From positions 1 through 18,972 of the forward strand of contig JAFRJF010000045.1 of assembly GCA_017432405.1 (NCBI GenBank): a stretch of DNA of 18,972 nt, read 5' to 3'. Both the position numbers and the translations under genes were made by a program. The stretch comes from Clostridia bacterium. GTDB lineage: Bacteria > Bacillota_A > Clostridia > Christensenellales > Aristaeellaceae. The notes under the pieces were generated by a model. It worked only from the letters and a program-made list of their open reading frames with translations, searched no databases and was not told the DNA's origin. Below, piece after piece: positions 1 through 7,400 of the stretch. Positions within the stretch are counted from its first letter, which is position 1. Each line of letters starts with the position of its first letter.

Positions 1-164
1 GCATCTCCAAGCCCGGACTGCGCGTTTACGCCAGGAGCAGCGAGATTCCGAAGGTCCTGGGTGGCCTGGGAATCGCCATCGTGTCCACGTCCAAGGGCGT
101 GATGACCGATAAGGAAGCCCGCAATGCGGGTATCGGCGGCGAAGTTCTGGCCTATATCTGGTAA
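1..164 (+). CDS. rpsH: 30S ribosomal protein S8, C-terminal part (5' end outside window)
   Basis: The reading frame is open from base 3 to a TAA at 162-164 and gives the last 53 residues. The stretch [20 protein letters not shown] and the ending GGEVLAYIW are the conserved C-terminal signature of S8, a primary 16S rRNA-binding protein of the small-subunit platform. In E. coli S8 is also the translational repressor of the spc operon. The gene lies 21 bases upstream of rplF, the standard spc order. Only the C-terminal RNA-binding half is visible, so nothing can be said about its start or leader. The call is secure from motif and position together. Confidence 0.96.
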   Translation, partial: ISKPGLRVYARSSEIPKVLGGLGIAIVSTSKGVMTDKEARNAGIGGEVLAYIW

Positions 165-185
165 TATATTTGGAGGTGCACTAGA

Positions 186-734
186 ATGAGTCGAATCGGT
201 AGACTTCCGATTCAGGTTCCCGCCGGCGTGACCGTGACCATCGCGGACGACAACACCGTGACCGTCAAGGGCCCCCTGGGCGAGCTGAGTCAGAAGGTTA
301 ACAAGGATATCAAGGTCGAACAGGTCGGCACCGAGATCATCGTGTCCCGCCCGTCCGACAGCAAGCCCCACCGCTCGATGCATGGTTTGTACCGGTCCCT
401 GATCAACAACATGGTCACCGGCGTGACCAAGGGATTCGAGAAGAAGCTGCACATCGAAGGCGTCGGCTGGCGTATTGCCGAGTGGAACAAGAACCAGCTG
501 ACCGTGGCTGTAGGCTATTCCCATCCCGTGATCGTCGACGCGCCCGCGGGCATCGAGTTCGACGTTGACAAGAGCAACGTGAACTTCTCCGTCAAGGGCA
601 TCGACAAGCAGCTGGTCGGCGCCATCGCCGCAGACATTCGCGCCATCCGCAAGCCGGAGCCGTACCACGGCAAGGGCATTCGCTATGAGGGCGAGTACGT
701 CCGTCACAAGGAAGGCAAGGCCGGTAAGAAGTAA
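186..734 (+). CDS. rplF: 50S ribosomal protein L6
   Basis: This 182-residue protein has the usual bacterial L6 length. It opens with MSRIGRLPIQVPAGVTV and contains VKGPLGEL, the classic L6 N-terminal repeat. Near the C-terminus IRKPEPYHGKGIRYEGE (about residues 154-170) is the signature of the second L6 fold, which contacts 23S rRNA near the sarcin-ricin loop and factor-binding site. The lysine-rich tail ends AGKK. The ATG is preceded by GGAGG at 172-176, nine bases upstream. It sits between rpsH and rplR in a compact operon, 18 bases from the latter. There is no sign of truncation or unusual substitution. Confidence 0.98.
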   Translation: MSRIGRLPIQVPAGVTVTIADDNTVTVKGPLGELSQKVNKDIKVEQVGTEIIVSRPSDSKPHRSMHGLYRSLINNMVTGVTKGFEKKLHIEGVGWRIAEWNKNQLTVAVGYSHPVIVDAPAGIEFDVDKSNVNFSVKGIDKQLVGAIAADIRAIRKPEPYHGKGIRYEGEYVRHKEGKAGKK

Positions 735-752
735 TGAGGGAGGTTACCGCAA

Positions 753-1121
753 ATGTTTAATAAGCGTGATCGCAACGAGGTTCGCAAGATCCGTCATGAG
801 CGCGTGCGCAAAAAGATCAGCGGGACGCCCGATCGTCCCCGGCTTTGCGTGTTCCGCAGCAACAAGCACATCTACGCTCAGATCATTGACGACGTGGCCG
901 GAAATACCCTGGTCGCCGCCAGCACCGTGGAGAAGGATATCGCTTCCCAGCTGAACGAGTGCGACAAGAAGGGCGAAGCCAAGATCGTCGGCAAGATCAT
1001 CGCTGAGCGCGCCGTCAAGGCCGGCATCAAGGAAGTCGTCTTTGATCGCGGCGGCTACATCTACACCGGTCGCGTGGCCGAGCTGGCAGCTGGCGCTCGC
1101 GAAGGCGGTCTGGACTTCTAA
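753..1121 (+). CDS. rplR: 50S ribosomal protein L18
   Basis: This 122-residue protein is of normal size for L18, which binds 5S rRNA with L5 and L25 and anchors it to the large subunit. Visible family features are the basic N-terminus ([15 protein letters not shown]), the [20 protein letters not shown] core (about residues 27-46) and the C-terminal [24 protein letters not shown] block. A GAGGGAGG ribosome binding site (736-743) lies ten bases before the ATG. Stop and next start (rpsE) are 18 bases apart, so co-transcription and coupled expression with the flanking ribosomal genes are expected. Confidence 0.98.
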   Translation: MFNKRDRNEVRKIRHERVRKKISGTPDRPRLCVFRSNKHIYAQIIDDVAGNTLVAASTVEKDIASQLNECDKKGEAKIVGKIIAERAVKAGIKEVVFDRGGYIYTGRVAELAAGAREGGLDF

Positions 1122-1139
1122 TTAGGAGGGTACAACGCA

Positions 1140-1643
1140 ATGCAGCGTAGAGAAGAAGACAACAGATATTTGGAAAAGCTGGTTGCCGTAAACCGCGTAT
1201 CCAAGACCGTCAAGGGCGGCCGCAACATGCGGTTCTCGGCCCTGATGGTTGTCGGCGACACCGAAAACCCCGGCACCGTGGGCTGCGGCATGGGCAAGGC
1301 CGTTGAAATCCCCGAGGCCATCCGCAAGGGCCTGGAGGAAGCCAAGAAGTCCATGATCACCATCCCCCTGAACGGCACCACCATCCCCCATGAGGTCGTT
1401 GGCGTGTTCGGCACCGGTCGCGTGAAGATGCTGCCCGCGCCCGAAGGCACCGGCGTTATCGCCGGCGGCCCGGTCCGTGCCGTCCTGGAGGCCGCAGGCA
1501 TCAAGGACATCGTGACCAAGAGCATCGGCACCAACAACAAGATCAACATGGTTCGCGCCACCCTGGCAGGACTCAAGCAGCTTCGCAGCGCCGAACAGGT
1601 TGCGGCCATGCGCGGCAAGACCGTCGAAGAGCTGCTCGGTTAA
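1140..1643 (+). CDS. rpsE: 30S ribosomal protein S5
   Basis: This 167-residue protein is a full-length S5, a small-subunit protein involved in decoding fidelity and mRNA entry. The double-stranded-RNA-binding-like N-domain is visible: [20 protein letters not shown] (about residues 15-34), then [34 protein letters not shown]. The C-terminal domain carries [19 protein letters not shown] and an [14 protein letters not shown] segment, all standard. AGGAGGG at 1124-1130 sits nine bases before the ATG. It is the fourth visible gene of the spc operon and lies 14 bases upstream of rpmD. Confidence 0.98.
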   Translation: MQRREEDNRYLEKLVAVNRVSKTVKGGRNMRFSALMVVGDTENPGTVGCGMGKAVEIPEAIRKGLEEAKKSMITIPLNGTTIPHEVVGVFGTGRVKMLPAPEGTGVIAGGPVRAVLEAAGIKDIVTKSIGTNNKINMVRATLAGLKQLRSAEQVAAMRGKTVEELLG

Positions 1644-1657
1644 GGGGGTACAACGAA

Positions 1658-1840
1658 ATGAAGCTTAAGATTACGCAGACCAAGTCCACCATCGCGTGCC
1701 TGAAGGATCAGATCGCCACGATCAAGGCGCTGGGCCTCCATCACGTCGGCCACACCGTCGTGAAGGAAGACAACCCGGCCATCCGCGGCATGATCTTCAA
1801 GGTCAAGCATATGGTTAAGGTCGAAGAGATTGCAGAATAA
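1658..1840 (+). CDS. rpmD: 50S ribosomal protein L30
   Basis: This 60-residue protein matches bacterial L30 in size and sequence. It starts [12 protein letters not shown], then has the [20 protein letters not shown] segment (about residues 26-45) and ends with a [11 protein letters not shown] strand. L30 is a small 23S rRNA-binding protein of the large subunit, absent from some bacteria but typical of Firmicutes. A purine-rich AAGGGGG (1642-1648) overlaps the end of rpsE and acts as ribosome binding site. The stop is 15 bases from the rplO start. No anomalies are seen. Confidence 0.97.
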   Translation: MKLKITQTKSTIACLKDQIATIKALGLHHVGHTVVKEDNPAIRGMIFKVKHMVKVEEIAE

Positions 1841-1855
1841 GGAGGTCTGGTCACC

Positions 1856-2296
1856 ATGAAACTTCATGATCTCAAACCCGCCGTGGGCGCTACCACGGCC
1901 CCGAAGCGCCTCGGGCGTGGCACGGGTTCCGGTCTGGGCAAGACCTCCGGCAAAGGCCACAAGGGCGCCAAGGCCCGCTCCGGCGGCGGCAAGCGGCCCG
2001 GATTCGAGGGTGGCCAGATGCCTCTGACCATGCGCCTGCCCAAGCGTGGCTTCACGAACAAGTGGCGCGTGGAATACGCAACCGTCAACGTCGAGCGCCT
2101 CAACATCTTTGAGGACGGCGCTACCGTTACCCCCGTCGAGCTGGTGGAATCCGGCATCCTGAAGAACGTTCAGGACGGCGTGAAGATCCTCGGCAATGGT
2201 GAAATCACTAAAAAACTCACGGTCAAGGCGACGAAGTTCACCGAGAGCGCGAAGGAAAAGATCGAGGCGGCAGGCGGGAAAGTAGAGGTGTTCTGA
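1856..2296 (+). CDS. rplO: 50S ribosomal protein L15
   Basis: This 146-residue protein is a normal-length L15. The N-terminal third is the glycine- and basic-rich extension that penetrates 23S r[23 protein letters not shown], then [18 protein letters not shown] (about residues 18-56). The globular C-terminal domain includes [17 protein letters not shown] and ends in the family motif in which AAGGKVEVF closes the protein. GGAGG near 1841-1845 serves as ribosome binding site. The stop at 2294-2296 is one base from the secY ATG, so secY is probably translationally coupled to rplO. Confidence 0.98.
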   Translation: MKLHDLKPAVGATTAPKRLGRGTGSGLGKTSGKGHKGAKARSGGGKRPGFEGGQMPLTMRLPKRGFTNKWRVEYATVNVERLNIFEDGATVTPVELVESGILKNVQDGVKILGNGEITKKLTVKATKFTESAKEKIEAAGGKVEVF

Positions 2297-2297
2297 T

Positions 2298-3557
2298 ATG
2301 CTCGAGACATTGAAGAACGCTTGGAAGATCGCCGATCTTCGCAAGAAGATACTGTACACGCTGGGCATGCTGCTGATCTACCGGCTGCTGTGCTACGTGC
2401 CCACCCCGGGCGTCGACACCAGCCTGATCGCCTCCGCCCTCGAGCGCTACAGCCTGCTGGGCTTCATCAACTCGATGACCGGCTCTGACCTCTCCAATTA
2501 CACCATCATGGCCATGGGCATCACCCCGTACATCAACGCGAGCATCATCATGCAGCTGCTGTGCGTGGCGATCCCGAAGCTGGAGGAGATGCAGAAGGAG
2601 GGTGAAGAGGGCCGCAAGAAGATCGCCCAGATCACCCGTTACGTCACCGTCGGCCTCGGCTTCATCCAGGCCATCGCGCTGACCATCGGCCTGCATGCCA
2701 ATGCCACCAACGGCTTCCTGGGCCTGCTGACCATTGGCTTCTGCCTGGCGGCCGGCACCGCGATCGCCATGTGGATGGGCGAGCGCATCACCGAGAACGG
2801 CATCGGCAACGGCATTTCCCTGCTGATCTTCGCCGGCATCATCTCCAACCTGGCCCGCAGCGTGGGCACCAATGTCGTCAACATCTTCAGCCATCCCGAA
2901 GCCGTCAGCATTCCCGCTGTCATCGCCTCCGTCGTGGTGTTCGTCATCCTGGTGGTGGGCATCGTGCTGGTGGACCTGGCCGAGCGCCGCATCCGCATCC
3001 AGTATGCCAAGCGCATGGTCGGTCGCAAGATGTACGGCGGCCAGAGCACCCACATCCCCCTGAAGCTGAATGCCTCCGGCGTGCTGCCCTTGATCTTCGC
3101 AAACGCGATCATGCAGTTCCCGGCCACCATCCTGGCTTTCTTCCCGAATTCGGCGGCGAACCAGTGGTGGACTACCCATGTCAGCTCCACCCACCTGCTC
3201 TATCAGGTGATCTTCGCCCTGATGATCTTCGGATTCACCTTCTTCTATTCTGAGATTTCCTTCAATCCCGTTGAGATTGCCAAGAACATCCAGAATAACG
3301 GCGGCATGATCCCCGGCATTCGCCAGGGCAAACCCACCAGCGACTACATCAAGAAGATCACGCACCGCATCACCATGTTCGGCGCCATCTATCTGGCAGT
3401 GCTGGCTGTTATCCCCATGATCATCTACGCGATTGCGGGCGTGAGCCTGCCCTTCGCTGCGTCCTCCCTGCTGATCGCTGTTTCCGTCGCGATGGAGACC
3501 ATGCGTGAGCTGGAGAGCCAGATGCTGATGCGCCACTATAAGGGATTCCTGAACTAA
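2298..3557 (+). CDS. secY: Protein translocase subunit SecY
   Basis: SecY is the pore-forming subunit of the SecYEG channel that exports or inserts proteins across the cytoplasmic membrane. The 419-residue protein fits Firmicutes SecY, and the hydrophobic pattern suits ten membrane helices. Family landmarks are RLLCYVPTPGVD (first periplasmic segment), MAMGITPYINASIIMQLL (helix 2), the ENGIGNGISLLIFAGI motif (about residues 166-181), the cytoplasmic-loop QYAKRMVGRKMYGGQSTHIPLKLNASGVLP, and the C-terminal MRELESQMLMRHYKGF signature. The C-terminal cytoplasmic loop and tail are where SecA and the ribosome dock. The start lies one base after rplO; adk follows 18 bases after the stop. This is the standard spc-operon position. 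Confidence 0.98.
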   Translation: MLETLKNAWKIADLRKKILYTLGMLLIYRLLCYVPTPGVDTSLIASALERYSLLGFINSMTGSDLSNYTIMAMGITPYINASIIMQLLCVAIPKLEEMQKEGEEGRKKIAQITRYVTVGLGFIQAIALTIGLHANATNGFLGLLTIGFCLAAGTAIAMWMGERITENGIGNGISLLIFAGIISNLARSVGTNVVNIFSHPEAVSIPAVIASVVVFVILVVGIVLVDLAERRIRIQYAKRMVGRKMYGGQSTHIPLKLNASGVLPLIFANAIMQFPATILAFFPNSAANQWWTTHVSSTHLLYQVIFALMIFGFTFFYSEISFNPVEIAKNIQNNGGMIPGIRQGKPTSDYIKKITHRITMFGAIYLAVLAVIPMIIYAIAGVSLPFAASSLLIAVSVAMETMRELESQMLMRHYKGFLN

Positions 3558-3575
3558 TCCCCTGGAGGAAACCAT

Positions 3576-4196
3576 ATGAAACTGATCTTTCTGGGCCCTC
3601 CCGGAGCCGGCAAGGGCACACAGGCAGCCGGTGTGAGCGCGCATCTTGGCGTGCCGCACATCTCCACGGGCGACATGTTCCGCTCGGCCATCAAGAACCA
3701 GACCCCCACGGGTCTGGAGGCCAAGCGGTACCTGGACGCCGGTGAGCTGGTACCCGACAGCGTGACCATCTCGATGGTGAAGGAACGCCTGAGCATGGAC
3801 GACTGCAAGCCGGGTTACCTGTTGGATGGTTTTCCCCGCACGGTGGAGCAGGCGATTGCGCTGGACGACATCAGCGCGCCCGACGCCGTAGTGGATATCG
3901 ACGTGCCCGATGAGCGGCTTCTCAGCCGCCTCACCGGGCGGCGAATCTGTGGCAAGTGCCAGGGCACCTTCCACATTTCCAAGCTGACTGACGAAAAGGT
4001 TTGCCCCGTTTGCGGCGGCGAGCTCTACCAGCGCAACGACGACAAGCCAGAGACGATCTCCACCCGGCTGAAGGCCTACCACGAGCAGACCGAGCCGCTG
4101 ATCGGCTATTACAAGGGCCTGGGCAAGCTGCGCACGGTCAACGGCGACAGCCAGCTGGAGGAGGTCTTCAAGGCCATCCTCGCAACACTGGAGTAA
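3576..4196 (+). CDS. adk: Adenylate kinase, zinc-type LID
   Basis: Adk interconverts ATP + AMP with 2 ADP and balances cellular adenylates. The Walker A loop GPPGAGKGT is at residues 7-15, the AMP-binding ISTGDMFR at 29-36, and DGFPRT at 84-89. The LID domain has two Cys pairs (C125/C128 and C143/C146), as in the zinc-binding adenylate kinases common in Gram-positive bacteria. At 206 residues it is slightly shorter than the usual 214-217, mostly between the AMP domain and the LID. GGAGG (3564-3568) precedes the ATG by seven bases. It is followed after seven bases by map, the conserved secY-adk-map order. Confidence 0.97.
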   Translation: MKLIFLGPPGAGKGTQAAGVSAHLGVPHISTGDMFRSAIKNQTPTGLEAKRYLDAGELVPDSVTISMVKERLSMDDCKPGYLLDGFPRTVEQAIALDDISAPDAVVDIDVPDERLLSRLTGRRICGKCQGTFHISKLTDEKVCPVCGGELYQRNDDKPETISTRLKAYHEQTEPLIGYYKGLGKLRTVNGDSQLEEVFKAILATLE

Positions 4197-4203
4197 CACA
4201 GAC

Positions 4204-4977
4204 ATGATCACGATCAAGAACGAATCACAGATAGAGAAAATGCGCAATGCGGGCGCTCTGCTGCATGAAGTGCTGGAGACCCTGCGCAGGGAGATAGAGC
4301 CGGGTGTCACGACGCACCACCTGGACCAGATGGCCGAAAGGCTGATCCGCGCCGGCGGGGGAATCCCTTCCTCCAAGGGCTACAACGGCTTTCCCGCTTC
4401 GATCTGTGCTTCCGTCGACGATCAGGTGGTGCACGGTTTTCCCAACAAGAACAAGCTCCGCAAGGGGCAGCTGCTGTCCGTCGATTGCACCTGCATACTG
4501 GACGGCTGGCAGTCCGACAGCGCCTTTTCAGTGGTGGTGGGCGGCGGAAACGACGAAGCCCAGAAGCTGGTGGACGCGACGGAGTATTGCTTCTGGCTTG
4601 GCGCGCGCCAGGCGGTGGCCGGAAATCACCTGGGGGACATCGGCAACGCGGTGCAGACCTATGCGGAGGCCCACGGCTACGGCGTGATCCGCGACCTGTG
4701 CGGCCATGGCATTGGCACCGAGATGCACGAGGATCCCAATGTGCCCAACTATGGGCGGCCCGGGCGCGGCGTCAGGCTGCAAGCGGGCATGACCATCACC
4801 ATTGAACCGATGATCGCCATGGGGACCTGGAAGGTCTACCAGGAGGACGACGGCTGGACCATCGTCACCCGGGACGGCAAGCCCTGCTCCCACTACGAGC
4901 ACACGCTGTTGATCACCGACGGCGAACCGGAGCTGCTGTCCTGGCCCGGGAAAAAGGTGTCGGAGGTTCTGAAATGA
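4204..4977 (+). CDS. map: Type I methionine aminopeptidase
   Basis: This enzyme removes the N-terminal Met from nascent proteins when the second residue is small. The 257-residue protein is of normal bacterial type Ia length. All five metal ligands are visible: D94 (VDCTC), D105 (SDSAF), H168 (GHGIG), E201 (TIEPM) and E232 (YEHT). The catalytic H77 lies in VVHGFP. The NYGRPGRGVRLQAGMT segment before E201 is also family-typical. No N-terminal zinc-finger extension is present. The start is ATG at 4204 just after the adk stop; the TGA overlaps the next gene's ATG. It belongs to the secY-adk-map-infA block. Confidence 0.97.
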   Translation: MITIKNESQIEKMRNAGALLHEVLETLRREIEPGVTTHHLDQMAERLIRAGGGIPSSKGYNGFPASICASVDDQVVHGFPNKNKLRKGQLLSVDCTCILDGWQSDSAFSVVVGGGNDEAQKLVDATEYCFWLGARQAVAGNHLGDIGNAVQTYAEAHGYGVIRDLCGHGIGTEMHEDPNVPNYGRPGRGVRLQAGMTITIEPMIAMGTWKVYQEDDGWTIVTRDGKPCSHYEHTLLITDGEPELLSWPGKKVSEVLK

Positions 4978-5250
4978 TGAACGCATGGCCGATTGATATT
5001 GGCAGCGTGGTCATATCCAAGGCCGGTCGCGACAGGGGGAGACCCTTTATCGTCGTAGGCGTGGTGGATGATGATTTTGTGATGGTCGCCAACGGCGCCC
5101 TGAGAAAGATGGACCGCCAGAAGAAAAAGCGGCGCAAGCACCTCAAGCCTACCGGGCGTGTGGTGACTGAGCTGAAGGAGCGGCTTTCACAGGCAAAGCC
5201 TGTAGAAGATCATGAATTGCGCACCTGGTTGAGCGAGGAGGAGGAAAAGC

Positions 5251-5264
<14 letters not shown>
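4974..5264 (+). CDS. KOW-domain RNA-binding protein (L14e-like)
   Basis: This 96-residue basic protein has an N-terminal KOW-like segment: [20 protein letters not shown] (about residues 9-28), then a [11 protein letters not shown] strand. A lysine/arginine cluster [18 protein letters not shown] follows, then an acidic helical tail. Genes of this type, annotated as KOW-domain or L14e/L6e/L27e-like RNA-binding proteins, lie between map and infA in many Clostridia. The precise role is unknown; the context suggests translation or ribosome assembly. The ATG overlaps the map stop (ATGATGA; either Met is possible) with GGAGG at 4962-4966. Its 3' end overlaps infA by 14 bases, implying tight coupling. 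Confidence 0.88.
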
Positions 5265-5666
<402 letters not shown>

Positions 5667-5679
5667 TCGAAACAAACCT

Positions 5680-5717
5680 TCCTCCGCACACAGCAGCTGT
5701 GTGCGGAGGATTTCTAT
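5680..5717 (+). terminator. Intrinsic terminator of the spc-type operon
   Basis: A perfect 13-bp stem is formed by 5680-5692 (TCCTCCGCACACA) and 5698-5710, with loop GCAGC that could itself close further. It is followed by a short TTTCTAT tract. The stem is strong but the T-run is short, so some read-through into the MATE gene 28 bases further on is possible. Confidence 0.82.
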
Positions 5718-5744
5718 GCGCCAGAGCAAACAGGGGCATTCCAA

Positions 5745-7145
5745 ATGAAAAACAACATTGACAAACGGACGCTGTTCGCGTCTATGCCGGTGCCGAAGGC
5801 GCTGATGACGATGGCTATTCCCACCATCATCAGCCAGATGATCAACCTGATCTACAACATGGTGGACGCCTTTTTCATCGGTCGCACCGGCAATTCCTAT
5901 ATGATGGCCGCCACCACCGTCACGCTGACGATGGTGATGATGAACGTGGCGCTGTCCAACCTGTTTGGCATCGGCGGCGGCAGCCTTGTGGCGCGGAAAA
6001 TGGGCGCTGGCGCGCCGGAGGAGGCCCGGAGGGTCAGTGCCTTCAGCGTATACGCGGCGCTTACGCTGGCGATTTTCTATTCTGCGCTGATTGGATTGTT
6101 CCTCGATCCCATCCTGCGCTTCCTGGGTGCCTCAGAAGCCACCATCGACTATGCCCGCAGCTACGCGCTGATCGTCATCGTCATGGGCAGCGTGCCCAGC
6201 ATACTGTCCCTGACACTGGCCCACCTGCTCAGAAACGCTGGCTTTTCGGGCCGGGCCAGCATGGGGCTGAGCCTGGGCGGCATACTCAACTGCGCGCTGG
6301 ACCCGTTGTTCATGTTTGTGCTGCTCCCACGGGGGCAGGAGGTGACCGGCGCGGCCATTGCCACGACGCTGTCCAACCTCGTGGGGTGCGTCTACCTGCT
6401 GTGGGCCTATGTGCGGGCGACGGGGGAGGCGTCGATGAGCCTTCGCCTTCGGGATGCCCGCGCGGTGAATCCGGAAAACAGGCGGGCGCTGTTTGCCGTG
6501 GGCGTGCCCTCAGCGATCCTCACCGGACTGTTTGACTTGGCCAACATCTGCGTGAACATCATCGCTGCCTCCCACAACGACCTGGTGCTGGCGGCCATGG
6601 GCATCGTCATGAAGGTGGAGCGCGTTCCCAACGCTGTGAACATCGGCATCTGCCAGGGCATGCTGCCCATCGTGGCCTTCAATTTCGCCTCGGGCAATCA
6701 TCAGCGCATGAAGGAGGTCATACGCACGGCCCGCATCATTGGTCTGGCCGTCTCCTTTGTCTGTATGATCCTGTTTGAGCTCTTCGCGGACCAGGCGGCC
6801 GGTGCGTTTCTCAGCACCAGCGCCGGGGATGCGGCCACGGCTGTGGCCACCGTGGGCTACGCGGCGCGCTTCCTGAGGATACGCTGCCTTGCCTCTCCGG
6901 TGCAGTTCATCAACTATTCCACCTCCTACGGCATGCAGGCCATGGGTAACGGCAAGGGCACCCTTCTGCACGCCTTCGTGCGGGAGCTGGTATTCTATAT
7001 CCCCCTCATGTTCTTGCTCGACCGCCTCTTCGGCGAGGTTGGCCTGGCGGCGGCTTTGCCGGTGGGCGAGGCCTGCGGCGCGGCGTTCGCGCTGTGGCTG
7101 ATGAACCGATGGCTGAGGAAACATAGTGGGGAAGGGGAATTCTGA
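5745..7145 (+). CDS. MATE family efflux transporter
   Basis: This 466-residue, strongly hydrophobic protein fits the multidrug and toxic-compound extrusion family. These are cation (Na+ or H+)-coupled antiporters with two six-helix bundles that pump drugs or metabolites out of the cell. Typical MATE features are the N-terminal PVPKALMTMAIPTIISQMIN, then MVDAFFIGRTGNS (about residues 39-51), GGGSLVARKMGAGAPEEARR in the first cytoplasmic loop, and the second-half counterpart around GICQGMLPIVAFNFASGNHQRM. The substrate cannot be told from sequence. The ATG follows AGGGG (5732-5736). No promoter of its own is obvious in the 78-base gap, so read-through past the rpmJ terminator or a weak promoter must drive it. 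It separates two ribosomal operons and faces amt convergently. Confidence 0.92.
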   Translation: MKNNIDKRTLFASMPVPKALMTMAIPTIISQMINLIYNMVDAFFIGRTGNSYMMAATTVTLTMVMMNVALSNLFGIGGGSLVARKMGAGAPEEARRVSAFSVYAALTLAIFYSALIGLFLDPILRFLGASEATIDYARSYALIVIVMGSVPSILSLTLAHLLRNAGFSGRASMGLSLGGILNCALDPLFMFVLLPRGQEVTGAAIATTLSNLVGCVYLLWAYVRATGEASMSLRLRDARAVNPENRRALFAVGVPSAILTGLFDLANICVNIIAASHNDLVLAAMGIVMKVERVPNAVNIGICQGMLPIVAFNFASGNHQRMKEVIRTARIIGLAVSFVCMILFELFADQAAGAFLSTSAGDAATAVATVGYAARFLRIRCLASPVQFINYSTSYGMQAMGNGKGTLLHAFVRELVFYIPLMFLLDRLFGEVGLAAALPVGEACGAAFALWLMNRWLRKHSGEGEF

Positions 7146-7173
7146 TTTGCCGCTGGGCGACAAATCAGAATTC
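7137..7173. repeat. 13-bp perfect inverted repeat over the MATE stop codon
   Basis: GAATTCTGATTTG (7137-7149) is repeated in inverted form at 7161-7173, with an 11-nt loop. The left arm contains the MATE stop codon (7143-7145). No T-run follows on either strand, so it is not a classical terminator. It could stabilise mRNA 3' ends or be the end of an inserted repeat element. Confidence 0.7.
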
Positions 7174-7199
7174 AGTGGTTAGTGAAGGAGAAGCGCCTG

Positions 7200-7278
7200 T
7201 TGTAGCGGCGGCAATCTGCCGCCAGGACATTCTCTATTTGCAGGGGAACTGATGGCGGCTCATGCGTCGCCGCTACAA
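7200..7278. repeat. Nested inverted repeats (MITE-like or 3'-end element)
   Basis: Outer arms TTGTAGCGGCG (7200-7210) and CGCCGCTACAA (7268-7278) are perfect 11-bp inverted repeats 57 bases apart. Inside the left arm, GGCGGCA (7207-7213) and TGCCGCC (7217-7223) form a second tight hairpin. The unit lies in the non-coding gap between convergent MATE and amt and codes for nothing visible. The shape suits a short palindromic interspersed element, but copies elsewhere in the genome cannot be checked here. Confidence 0.55.
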
Positions 7279-7400
7279 TTTGTAAGACGTCGTGGCAGTT
7301 GCGGAAGCTGCCATTCCTATTGCCTCGGCGTCAGCTCGATAAAACAGAAGTTTTCCGGCAGCGGAGACGTTGGCGCACAGTAAGCGCGACCGGGGTAATA

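Noticed and set aside
2238..4376. 712-codon open frame on the minus strand across secY and adk
   Set aside because: It lies antisense to certain, conserved genes and its translation is low-complexity (D, G, A, H, Q-rich). High G+C codon usage opens such shadow frames.
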